A DNA stretch of 64,000 bases from M3007 sp046329435 (GTDB taxonomy: Bacteria; Bacteroidota; Bacteroidia; Chitinophagales; Saprospiraceae), in NCBI GenBank assembly GCA_046329435.1, contig JAXLUR010000007.1:186001-250000 (forward strand), written 5' to 3'. The notes beneath the pieces are model-generated. The model was not told the origin of the DNA. It searched no databases and saw only the letters and a program-made list of their open reading frames with translations. Both the position numbers and the translations under genes were made by a program. The first letter of the stretch is position 1. The number at the start of each line of letters is the position of its first letter. Shown here piece by piece: positions 52,188-59,153 of the stretch.

Positions 52188-52242
52188 TTGACAATTTTTT
52201 TCGAGAATATTTGTTTTTGACAATTATTTTCGAGTATATTTG
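52188..52242 (+). promoter_or_regulatory. Duplicated promoter/operator ahead of the rightward operon
   Basis: Two direct 26-bp copies, each beginning TTGACAATT and ending CGAG(A/T)ATATTTG, occupy 52188-52213 and 52217-52242. The second ends in TATATTTG, a good -7 box, 22 bp before the ATG at 52265. The doubling could be a regulator site overlapping the promoter. The region lies between divergent genes. Confidence 0.55.
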
Positions 52243-52264
52243 TCGTGTCAAACGCCAGTAGGAT

Positions 52265-52597
52265 ATGAACCAGCACACCAACCGCTCGCAAATTCTCGCC
52301 CTTGCCTGGGCCATCCGCCGCCAAAACCAGTTTCTCACCTGGGGCCAATGTCAGGCCCAAGCCTGGCAAGTCGCCCGGCTCCGCCATCGGCTCCGCGCCG
52401 GCGCGGCCCGCTTCACCTTCCAAAAGCAAGACGGCGAGGTACGCGAAGCCTACGGCACCCTGAACCCTGCCCTTTTCCAGTACGAGCACAAAGGCACCGA
52501 CCGCGCCGAAAGCCCTACCGCCATTCGCTACTTCGATCTCGACAAAAACGCCTGGCGCTCTTTCCGCGCCGAGCGCATTTTGAAAGTGGCCGCCTAA
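52265..52597 (+). CDS. DUF2693-like small beta-barrel protein
   Basis: A 110-residue protein. The layout matches the DUF2693/SH3-like barrel proteins common on Bacteroidota plasmids and conjugative elements: an N-terminal helix (NRSQILALAWAIRRQN), then a strand with FTFQKQDGEVREAYGTLNP, and the closing RYFDLDKNAWRSFRAERIL. Family function is unknown. It is the first gene of the rightward operon, 22 bp behind a promoter-like repeat. Confidence 0.7.
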   Translation: MNQHTNRSQILALAWAIRRQNQFLTWGQCQAQAWQVARLRHRLRAGAARFTFQKQDGEVREAYGTLNPALFQYEHKGTDRAESPTAIRYFDLDKNAWRSFRAERILKVAA

Positions 52598-52691
52598 CCG
52601 GGGGGAGCGGCCACCCACAGCCGGGCGGCTGGCGAACGCGCCGCCGCCCGCTCCTTTTCCCTCCGATCACTTTACACCCATTTTTAATGCC

Positions 52692-53228
52692 ATGACCTGT
52701 ATTGTTGGAATCGTTGAAAAACAGAAAGTCTTTATTGGCGGCGATTCTGCCGGCATCAGCGGGCAAAATGTTTGGATCAGACAAGACCGCAAGGTTTTCA
52801 AAGTCGGCCCTTTTGTTATCGGCTGCACGGCGTCTTTTCGCATGACCCAATTGCTCCAGTTTTCGTTCACCCCGCCCGCACCCGTACCGGATGCCGACCT
52901 TTTCAAATTCATGTGTACCGATTTTGTGGACGCGCTGCGCGCCTGTTTCAAGTCGGGCGGTTTTTTGACGGTGAGTAGCTCCGTCGAAAGCGGCGGTAAT
53001 TTCCTTATCGGCTACGAAAACCGCCTTTTTGAAATATGTACCGATTTCCAGGTGAGCGAATCCGTCGAGGGCTTCGATAGTGTGGGTTCCGGTTTTGCTT
53101 TTGCCCTGGGCGCATTGCATGCGCTGGATAAAAGCCTACCTGCCCCGGCGCGTATTCAAACCGCCCTCGAAATAGCGGCCCACCGATCTACCGGCGTTCG
53201 TCCGCCTTTTCACATTCTTTCCACCTGA
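52692..53228 (+). CDS. Stand-alone proteasome-fold Ntn hydrolase
   Basis: A 178-residue protein beginning MTCIVGIVEKQKVFIGGDSA. With Met removed, Thr is residue 1, the Asp of GGDS is residue 17 and the Lys of RQDRKVFKVG is residue 33, exactly the catalytic triad spacing of proteasome beta subunits and HslV. The body (VGPFVIGCTASFRMTQLL, then GSGFAFALGALHALDKS) continues the alpha-beta-beta-alpha fold. No HslU, Mpa or other ATPase is in the element. Related single-gene proteasome-like proteins occur in phages and plasmids, where the role is unclear. The fold call is strong; peptidase activity is inferred. Confidence 0.8.
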   Translation: MTCIVGIVEKQKVFIGGDSAGISGQNVWIRQDRKVFKVGPFVIGCTASFRMTQLLQFSFTPPAPVPDADLFKFMCTDFVDALRACFKSGGFLTVSSSVESGGNFLIGYENRLFEICTDFQVSESVEGFDSVGSGFAFALGALHALDKSLPAPARIQTALEIAAHRSTGVRPPFHILST

Positions 53229-53242
53229 CCGCACCCGTACCC

Positions 53243-53398
53243 ATGTTTGTTACTTGGATGAATTACCAAGCCCTTTTAGGCCCTGCCCTTTGGCCGCGCT
53301 TCCGCGACCTGGCAAACAACGCACGGGGGCGCGCCATCATTTACCAGGGCGGCGCACTCCGATACGCAACTATCGACGAACAATACCCGGCCGAATAG
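53243..53398 (+). CDS. Very small hypothetical protein, 51 residues
   Basis: A short frame, ATG 53243 to stop 53398, placed 14 bp after the Ntn hydrolase and in the same direction. The product reads MFVTWMNYQALLGPALWPRF, then a basic RDLANNARGRAIIYQGGAL. Tight spacing within the operon is the main support; there is no recognisable family. It could encode a small partner of the hydrolase. Confidence 0.4.
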   Translation: MFVTWMNYQALLGPALWPRFRDLANNARGRAIIYQGGALRYATIDEQYPAE

Positions 53399-53467
53399 CG
53401 CGCCGGCTCCTTTTAATCCCTCCCCGGCGTGCACCCGATTTTGCAACCGCGCAAACCCGTTTTTCCC

Positions 53468-54211
53468 ATGTCTCACCCAACCAGCATTTTCCACATTTTG
53501 CCCGGCGCCCAGCCGTTCGGGTCTTTTCTTGAAATCCGTATCGCAGAGCCGCAGCCGCTGGCCTGGCTCGCCGAAGTCCGCGAAACGCTTACCTGCATGG
53601 TCGAGGATTTCCCCGAACACGCAGCCCCCAACGGAGCCGATACCCGCGCTTATGCCGTGCGCCTGTTGTCCTGGCTGTACCCGCTTCGCTCGCAGTGGAA
53701 CGCGGGCCGCCGGCCGCTCTCCGTTCCGCCGTCCAACCGGCAAGACGGCGGCGTTTGGATCACTGCCGAGGGCCTGGCCCTTCGCTTCATGGGGGGCGCG
53801 AAATTCGAGGAACTGGACGCCATTGTAAGGGCCTTGCTCACCCTGGGCGAATACGGCGGGCACCAGCTGACCGACCCTGCCCGCGCCGTGTTTTTCAAAC
53901 TCCTGGGGGCGCTCATTCCGACCACCGAACAAGTGGCACAATTCGGCTTACGGATGCCGATAGACCGGGGCCGCAGCCTTGCATTCGACCGGGGCGAAAA
54001 GCAGGCGGGCGAAAACGTAGCGACCGCCGGCACTCGCCGGTTCGACCACTTGCGCCGCGCCCTCGATACGCCGGCGGATCGGCAGAACGCCCGGTTTTTT
54101 GCCGGACTGGCCCGGCTGGCTGCCCTGGGCAAAATCAACTCCGAAGATCAAACCCTTTTGATCGAATGGGTAGCGGTCGGGCTCGATGCCGGCGACCCGG
54201 AAGGCGAATAA
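53468..54211 (+). CDS. Hypothetical protein, 247 residues
   Basis: Not recognised. A soluble, mostly helical protein from MSHPTSIFHILPGAQPFGSF through the central GGVWITAEGLALRFMGGAKF to a C-terminal FDHLRRALDTPADRQNARFF and LLIEWVAVGLDAGD. No signal peptide or membrane segment. It is the last gene of the rightward operon containing the Ntn hydrolase and is followed by a terminator. Comparable uncharacterised proteins are expected on related elements. Confidence 0.6.
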   Translation: MSHPTSIFHILPGAQPFGSFLEIRIAEPQPLAWLAEVRETLTCMVEDFPEHAAPNGADTRAYAVRLLSWLYPLRSQWNAGRRPLSVPPSNRQDGGVWITAEGLALRFMGGAKFEELDAIVRALLTLGEYGGHQLTDPARAVFFKLLGALIPTTEQVAQFGLRMPIDRGRSLAFDRGEKQAGENVATAGTRRFDHLRRALDTPADRQNARFFAGLARLAALGKINSEDQTLLIEWVAVGLDAGDPEGE

Positions 54212-54267
54212 AAAGCAATGGCCGGGCGGCATCGCCACCCGGCCAAAGATTCCTACTTACGGCATTC

Positions 54268-54305
54268 ATGCCCGATCCTGCAAAAGAGCGGGACGGGCAT
54301 TTTTC
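54268..54305 (+). terminator. Terminator of the rightward operon
   Basis: ATGCCCG (54268-54274) pairs with CGGGCAT (54294-54300), with extra inner TCC/GGA pairing, followed by TTTTT. The next 314 bases (54306-54619) contain no frame I can support; they are GC-rich and lie between this terminator and the end of the leftward HTH gene. Confidence 0.7.
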
Positions 54306-54619
54306 ATTCCGGGCCGGCGCTTTTGGGCACGTGCGACCGCGCGGCCGCCGGATCGGGCAGAAAGGCCGTTTTTGCCTTGCCTCGATCCTGGGGCAAATTA
54401 CGGGCTTTTGGAGGGGGCAAGCAACCGGCAAAGGGCGGTTTTGGGGGCTTTGCCGCTTTTCGCGGGTAGCGACCGCACCCCCACACCCTTTAAAAGGCGT
54501 TAATTCAGCCCGCTTTTCGATTGTCTCCCCGCGCCCCGTGTCTTTCATTGTCCGGGCTTTTTTCGTGCGCTCCTGGGGCCGCTGGCGGGCCTCTCATTTT
54601 TGAGCGATGCGCGGGCAGG

Positions 54620-54967
54620 TCACGCCGGGCGCTGCCGGGCCATGTTCAACCACCGGCGCACGGTCTTTTCCGACACTTCCAGGCGCTCCGCGATTTCCGG
54701 CAGCCGGTAGCCGCGTTCCTTCAATTCGAGCGCCGCGCCCGCCGGGTCTTTGGCGTCCGTCCAATGTTCGCCCGTTTGCCAGTTGGTCAGGGTGCGCAGC
54801 GGTACGCCCAAATAACGCCCGATCCGGTCGAGGCTCACCCCGCGCAGGTAAAGGTCTTTGGCTTCCGCCTTCGTGTCGGTGTCATACTTGCGCCGGGGAG
54901 GGCCGGCCGGCTTCTTTTTTGCGGGCCGGCCGCGCCGTTTGGCCTCCGTCTTGGTCTTTTTTTCCAT
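54620..54967 (-). CDS. Helix-turn-helix DNA-binding protein, terminase-small-subunit-like
   Basis: A 115-residue protein. A basic, AT-hook-like N-terminus (KRRGRPAKKKPAGPPRRK) is followed by two HTH-like units, LYLRGVSLDRIGRYLGVPLR with TLTNWQTGEHW, and ERGYRLPEIAERLEVSEKTV with RRWLNMARQ. Such layouts occur in phage terminase small subunits and in small regulators. No large terminase is present, so a regulator or origin-binding protein is more likely. Its start is 6 bp from the first copy of the iteron-like motif. Confidence 0.65.
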   Translation of the reverse strand: MEKKTKTEAKRRGRPAKKKPAGPPRRKYDTDTKAEAKDLYLRGVSLDRIGRYLGVPLRTLTNWQTGEHWTDAKDPAGAALELKERGYRLPEIAERLEVSEKTVRRWLNMARQRPA

Positions 54968-54972
54968 GATGC

Positions 54973-55370
54973 TAAGCGTAGTTTTTGAAAATAGCCTGAA
55001 AATTGAAGTCGGGTTAAAGCGATTAAAGTTTCTTCACTGGCAAATTGAACGTAGTTTCGGGGTAGGTTTTAAGCGTAAAAAGTTCCACTTTTACATGCGT
55101 TTACCCCCGTACCTGCTTTAACCGGGTAAAGCCTTGATCGTCAGCCCTTTAAGGCTGTTTTTTACCCTGAAACACCCGTATTAGCCCCCGGAACTACGCT
55201 TAAAACCGGCCTTTTTGCCCTTTCCAGGCGGTTTAAGCGTAGAAAGTTCCAAGTTTTTCCGAGGGGCTTTAATTTGGGGGAGCCTTCCCGCATTTTTCGC
55301 CCGCCGGTCGGGAAATTCGCCGGCCATCACCTGGGGCGCTCGTTTTCCGGTACTTTTTACGCTTACCCTC
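54973..55370. repeat. Iteron-like repeats in a gene-free region (candidate origin or operator)
   Basis: Between the HTH gene and the Rep operon, a 16-mer AAGCGTAAAAAGTTCC recurs in both orientations. It is exact at 55071-55086, one mismatch at 55235-55250 and at 55350-55365 (reverse), shortened at 55191-55202 (reverse), and half-matching at 54974-54989. A further exact copy lies inside the Rep gene at 57332-57347 (reverse). No gene fits this stretch. The array could bind the Rep protein, making this an origin, or bind the HTH protein. Confidence 0.6.
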
Positions 55371-55623
55371 AAAACAGGTTCATTTGCCCGTCGCCATCGG
55401 CGGCCGGCTGGCCGGCTGTCGGGGTGGGTTGGGTTTCCGGGAACAGGGCCGCCAGTTGCCTTTTCACTTCCGAAAGCCAAACGGCATTCACGGAAGAATA
55501 TGACCGGGCGCTGTCCGGCTTTGCGTGGCGAAGGGCTTGCCGGATTTCCTTCCCCGTTTTGTCCCGGTTTTCCAGGATCACGGCCGCGATATAGGGCCGA
55601 AAGTGTTGCCTCCAAGTTGCCAT
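55369..55623 (-). CDS. Small protein ending in a clamp-binding-like motif QMNLF
   Basis: An 84-residue protein, last of the Rep operon. A helical N-terminal part (WRQHFRPYIAAVILENRDKT, then EVKRQLAALF) is followed by a flexible tail ending GQMNLF. QMNLF at the extreme C-terminus fits the bacterial sliding-clamp (DnaN) binding consensus QxxLF. The globular part is not recognised. The neighbouring upstream gene ends in the same way, so both may dock on the host clamp during element replication (inference). Confidence 0.6.
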   Translation of the reverse strand: MATWRQHFRPYIAAVILENRDKTGKEIRQALRHAKPDSARSYSSVNAVWLSEVKRQLAALFPETQPTPTAGQPAADGDGQMNLF

Positions 55624-55641
55624 TGCTGACTTCGTTTTTGT

Positions 55642-55974
55642 TCAAAACAAACTGCCTTGCCCGCCGATCAGCGGCGCGGCCTCGACCTGGGCAGCCACCA
55701 GCGGCGCGCCGGCCGCATCGCTGGAATGTGCGGCCACAGCTGGCACCGCCGAAACTTGCGAGGCGTCCGCGGATTCGACCGGCTGCCAACGGTCGGGACC
55801 GATGAAGCCGCCGCACCGTTGGCACCGATGGAGCCGCAGGAAATCGGGGCGGGTATGCAGCACGTGCGCGGCTTCCAGGCTGCGACACCTGGGGCAGCAG
55901 ATAGTTTCGATGTGGCAATTTTTGCCCACCACCCACCGGGCGGGGTCGTTCCAAAGGATGCCTACTTGTCGCAT
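55642..55974 (-). CDS. Zinc-ribbon protein ending in a clamp-binding-like motif QGSLF
   Basis: A 110-residue protein. Two Cys pairs, CCPRCRS and CQRCGGF (about residues 26 and 51), make a zinc ribbon. An Ala/Val-rich linker leads to a C-terminal GGQGSLF; QGSLF fits the DnaN-binding consensus. The start overlaps the methylase end by 13 bp, showing translational coupling. Function is unknown; a role in replication is inferred from position and motif. Confidence 0.6.
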   Translation of the reverse strand: MRQVGILWNDPARWVVGKNCHIETICCPRCRSLEAAHVLHTRPDFLRLHRCQRCGGFIGPDRWQPVESADASQVSAVPAVAAHSSDAAGAPLVAAQVEAAPLIGGQGSLF

Positions 55975-56804
55975 AGATTGAGGGTTTTGTTTGCCGGCGT
56001 TGATCCGGCACCGCCGGAAGGTGCGAGGCTGGCCGACCGGTCCGGCTCGCCGCTTCGTGCGATGCCCGCAGCCATCGCCGGTTGGCGCGAGGCGACCAGG
56101 TGCGCGAGCCGGTCAAGTAGCGCGGCTTGTTCCGTGCCGGTCAGGTTGCCGATTTTTCGGAAAATGGTATCGAGCCGGCGCTTGCTCTTTTCGCGTGCCC
56201 GGAAGTTGTCGCCGGAAAATCGCGGATCGTGCAGATCGTCGGGGGCCGGTTCGGGGTAGTTGAGGTACAGGGTTTCCAGGCGCGGCCCGCCCCGGCTTTG
56301 GCTGGGAAATTGAATGCGCCGCCAGCCGACCAGGGCGGCGCGGTACAGCCCGGAATCGTAGCAGGACAGGGCTACCCGGCAGGGCAGCGCCCGCACCTTG
56401 TCGAGTAACTGCCGATGCTGCGCCGTGGTCAACTCGAAGCGGTAGCGCGTTCGGCTCGACCGGGTTTCATGCAGGTAGGGCGGATCGAGGTAGACGAACG
56501 TCGAGGGTTGCCACAGTTCGGGTAGGTCCAGGGTCAGGAAGTCACCGGGCACAATTTCCAGGCCCGCCGGGGGTGCTCCATCGGGGCACCGGGCCGCCGT
56601 CCACAGCGCGATTACGGCCGGGTCCAGTTCCACGCCGATACGCCGGGCCGCCGGCCGGATGTGACGCAGCACTGCGCATTGGCCCAAAAAGCCGGACACG
56701 AACACGTCATGCCGGGGCACTTGCTGAATGATGCGATGTACCACGCCGGCGGCGCCCTTGCCGCCGAAATAGGTCGGGCTGTCCAGGAGGATTTCAGGGG
56801 TCAT
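55962..56804 (-). CDS. D12-class DNA adenine N6-methyltransferase (Dam-like)
   Basis: A 280-residue methylase. The N-terminal TYFGGKGAAGVVHRI, then FVSGFLGQCAVLRHI (SAM-binding region) and the catalytic VYLDPPYLHETRS are the D12-class blocks. The recognition sequence is not readable; GATC is only the commonest for the class. It sits between the Rep gene (four-base overlap) and the zinc-ribbon gene. That location suggests methylation linked to element replication or protection from restriction. No endonuclease partner is present. Confidence 0.8.
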   Translation of the reverse strand: MTPEILLDSPTYFGGKGAAGVVHRIIQQVPRHDVFVSGFLGQCAVLRHIRPAARRIGVELDPAVIALWTAARCPDGAPPAGLEIVPGDFLTLDLPELWQPSTFVYLDPPYLHETRSSRTRYRFELTTAQHRQLLDKVRALPCRVALSCYDSGLYRAALVGWRRIQFPSQSRGGPRLETLYLNYPEPAPDDLHDPRFSGDNFRAREKSKRRLDTIFRKIGNLTGTEQAALLDRLAHLVASRQPAMAAGIARSGEPDRSASLAPSGGAGSTPANKTLNLCDK

Positions 56805-58414
56805 TTTTCAAACTTTTTGAGGTGAGCGAGAAAGTCGGCGGCCGCGTCGCCGAGGGTGTGCAGGTGACCGCTACCAGGTGGCAGGGGTTTTCTTTCCGGT
56901 GGCGGGTCGGGTTTGGGCGGCGGATCGGGCACGGTGCGAAGGCCGGCGAGGTGGACCAACAGGCGTTTGGCGCGGCGGCGCGTGAAGGCCAGACGCTCGC
57001 CGGCGACGGTCAGCACCTCGACACGCACAGCCGGCCGGATCGGAACAACCCGACGGCCGGCGACCTGGGCGGGGGCAACCGTGGCGACCACGTGCAGGGC
57101 GCTACGGTCGGCGGGGTCGAGGGCAAAGACAGTGAGGGAGGCGGCGAGGGCCAACAGATCGGGTAGCAGGGCGGCCAGTTGTTCGGCCTCGATCCGCCGG
57201 GCCTGGGCCTGGCGCTGCCGGCGGCCTTTGTCGCGACACCGGCGGGCCGTGGGACCGAACCGGGCCGGCGAACAATACCGGCTACCCTGGCGCTGGCCCG
57301 AAATGTCCCGGCCGCAGCACTCGCAAAAGGTGGAACTTTTTACGCTTAATGGAGGGGGGCCAGCGGGGGCATAAATGGAGGGGTCGGGCAATTTTTGCAG
57401 ACGGTCGGGCAAAATATATTTAGATTTCCCTAATTGGACTTTTTCACCCTTCATCCTAACGGTTAAAAAGTCCAAATTTTCCCGCGCTCCGTTTCCATCT
57501 GACCCGGTTAAAAAGTCCAAACTTTTCCGCGTTCCGTTGACCAGTTTTTGCCACTGCGAAAGGGTGTCTGAGACTACGTTTAGAAACACGCTGTTGGCAC
57601 CGTGTTTTTCCATCATTCGGGCGAACGCCTGCCGGTAGTAGTAGCGGCTCCGTTTGTCCAGGTCGGCCCACCACTTGGGGTTGCAAAAGTCTTTGAGGGC
57701 CAGCCGTTCCCGTTCGGTCAGCGCCTTGTCTGAAATGGAGCCATCGTAAACAATGGACTTTGCCAACGATCCGGCGAGCAGCTGGCCCAGCGGCGCGGCT
57801 TTGGCCGGGTCGATCAGATCGGCCAAAGTCTCGATGCCGTGGGGCTTCAAAAACTCCATCTTCGTTACCTTCAACTCGATGCGCAAAACGTGCGTCTCGC
57901 CGGTATCGGCCTGGCGGCCCTTGTCGTAGATTTTGAAGGCGTACCAGTCACGGGCTACGTACTTGCCCACGCCGGGGCGGTCTTTGTTCAACTCGACAAA
58001 CGGGGCGCTCCCGTGACAGATCAGCGTTTTGAGGAATTGGGCGGCCGGCACAGGTAGCGTGACATTTACGCCGATCTCGACATTTTCCAGGGCAGCGCGC
58101 CCGGCGCTGACGTGGAAGCGGGCGCAAAACTCCCGGATGGTTTCGCGGACGTGCTCAAACGTGAAGTCCCCGACGTTGGCCGCGCCATCGAGGGCGTACC
58201 GGTGTAAACTGCCCTCGACGTGGCACCACATTTGGCCCGGACTTTTCCGGCTGGGAACAATCCGAAAAAGCATTTCCCGGAATTTGGCCCGGTGCGCCGT
58301 GGGCAACAGCTCGCCCGTTCGTAGGTTGGTCTCGCCTACAAACTCTAAATCCGGGTGACCGGCCCACAGCCGGAAGTCAACACAGGAACAATTTATTTTA
58401 AGTCCGTCGAACAA
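56801..58414 (-). CDS. Rep-like replication initiator (phage/plasmid type) with zinc-finger tail
   Basis: A 537-residue protein. The N-terminal 300 residues follow a Bacteroidota mobile-element family related to phage II/X-type replication proteins: MFDGLKINCSCVDFRLW, GSLHRYALDGAANVGDFTF, ALENVEIGVNVTLP, YAFKIYDKGRQ and HVLRIELKVTKMEFLKPHGI. A Cys-rich finger, CECCGRDISGQRQGSRYCSP, begins near residue 360; a Pro-rich C-terminus ends the protein. The start codon appears to be TTG at 58414. Initiator function is inferred from the family; I could not identify the nicking Tyr with certainty. Confidence 0.65.
   Translation of the reverse strand: MFDGLKINCSCVDFRLWAGHPDLEFVGETNLRTGELLPTAHRAKFREMLFRIVPSRKSPGQMWCHVEGSLHRYALDGAANVGDFTFEHVRETIREFCARFHVSAGRAALENVEIGVNVTLPVPAAQFLKTLICHGSAPFVELNKDRPGVGKYVARDWYAFKIYDKGRQADTGETHVLRIELKVTKMEFLKPHGIETLADLIDPAKAAPLGQLLAGSLAKSIVYDGSISDKALTERERLALKDFCNPKWWADLDKRSRYYYRQAFARMMEKHGANSVFLNVVSDTLSQWQKLVNGTRKSLDFLTGSDGNGARENLDFLTVRMKGEKVQLGKSKYILPDRLQKLPDPSIYAPAGPPPLSVKSSTFCECCGRDISGQRQGSRYCSPARFGPTARRCRDKGRRQRQAQARRIEAEQLAALLPDLLALAASLTVFALDPADRSALHVVATVAPAQVAGRRVVPIRPAVRVEVLTVAGERLAFTRRRAKRLLVHLAGLRTVPDPPPKPDPPPERKPLPPGSGHLHTLGDAAADFLAHLKKFEK
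57431..57539. repeat. Direct and inverted repeats inside the Rep gene
   Basis: Two copies of a 35-bp block (57460-57494 and 57505-57539), each starting CGGTTAAAAAGTCCAAA, are offset by 45 bp and encode a repeated RxxLDFLT. An inverted partner, AATTGGACTTTTT, lies at 57432-57444, so it and the first copy can form a stem of about 13 bp around 21 bases. Such a structure within a rep gene is where a rolling-circle origin could lie. Confidence 0.55.
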
Positions 58415-58426
58415 AATGTTTCACGG

Positions 58427-58452
58427 TTGAAATAGGAAATGCGCTATCTTTG
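58427..58452 (+). promoter_or_regulatory. Promoter-like element pointing away from rep
   Basis: TTG at 58427-58429 and TATCTTTG at 58445-58452 on the plus strand. The -7 box is a good match; the 15-bp spacer is shorter than usual and equals that of the second promoter copy at 52217-52242. It would drive transcription through the rep leader in the antisense direction. Confidence 0.45.
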
Positions 58453-58458
58453 ACCCAT

Positions 58459-58521
58459 CGAAACGGGTTGCCCGTTTTTGAATAAGCCACTGGGGGCGTC
58501 GCACAGACGACCCCTTTTTTT
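58459..58521 (+). ncRNA. Candidate counter-transcribed small RNA upstream of rep
   Basis: About 63 nt. Stem-loop 1 is AAACGGG/CCCGTTT with a 3-nt loop (58461-58477). Stem-loop 2 is GGGGCGTC/GACGACCCC with one bulged A and a 5-nt loop (58493-58514), followed directly by seven T, an excellent terminator. A promoter-like pair lies immediately upstream. No start codon is needed to explain it. The RNA would be antisense to the leader of the leftward rep mRNA, the usual layout of plasmid copy-number control. Confidence 0.45.
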
Positions 58522-58679
58522 GTCCCTGCTGTTTTACTGGATTCGATTTTGCCGGCGTCGAGCACCGGCGCAGATGCCCGCGCACCGACGCGGCGCGGTG
58601 GGCGCAGCACGGGCGCGGGCATAGCATGGCCCACCAGGTCAGCGGGCCGCATTCCTACTTACGGCGTGGATTTTCGGTT

Positions 58680-59153
58680 TCAAAGGGCGGCGCTGGGCAA
58701 GGGCTCCGTGTATTCTTTTTCCGCCAATTTGTTGCCCAACAAATACAAATTGGTCAATTCTGGAATCAATGCTTTTTGCTCGGCCGCTTCATCCGGGAAG
58801 GTGTAAAACGCCCACCGGCTGACGGTCAGGGACAAGGCTTTTTGCATTTCTGCCATGATCCGCACGGCCACCCCGTCAATGTGTCCCCGGATGCCTGCCG
58901 CGCCGTTCATGAATTCTAATCCGGCGCGGTTTATACACTTGTCGGCCTCCGTGTCTCCATCGGCGTGTTTTCGGTACCGTTCAATGATTCGTGCCCACGT
59001 GTCCAGGATTTCGGCTTTTACCTCAAATCCTTTTTCCGGGTCGTATCGATCCACCAGGTACAAAACGGCATCTTGCAAAACAAACAGGTTACTGTAAACC
59101 CGCAGTTTGCCCCGGTTGCCGGCGAGGGTCGAGCGTCGGTTATTGGTTTGCAT
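58680..59153 (-). CDS. Hypothetical protein, 157 residues
   Basis: Not recognised. A helical soluble protein starting MQTNNRRSTLAGNRGKLRVY, with VLQDAVLYLVDRYDPEKGFE, ILDTWARIIERYRKHADGDT and ELTNLYLLGNKLAEKE. The start at 59153 lies inside the end of the upstream HTH gene (14-bp overlap), so the two are translationally coupled. It lies ahead of the rep gene in the same direction, separated by the candidate antisense RNA region. Confidence 0.55.
   Translation of the reverse strand: MQTNNRRSTLAGNRGKLRVYSNLFVLQDAVLYLVDRYDPEKGFEVKAEILDTWARIIERYRKHADGDTEADKCINRAGLEFMNGAAGIRGHIDGVAVRIMAEMQKALSLTVSRWAFYTFPDEAAEQKALIPELTNLYLLGNKLAEKEYTEPLPSAAL

Noticed and set aside
54620..54967. Terminase small subunit, making the island a prophage
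   Set aside because: No large terminase, portal or capsid gene exists in the element; a two-HTH protein of this size is more safely called a DNA-binding protein.
55962..56804. Restriction-modification system
   Set aside because: There is no endonuclease gene near the methylase; it is embedded in the rep operon.
58398..58652. Leftward 84-codon frame upstream of rep
   Set aside because: It runs through the candidate antisense RNA and promoter region, overlaps the rep start and has no recognisable content.
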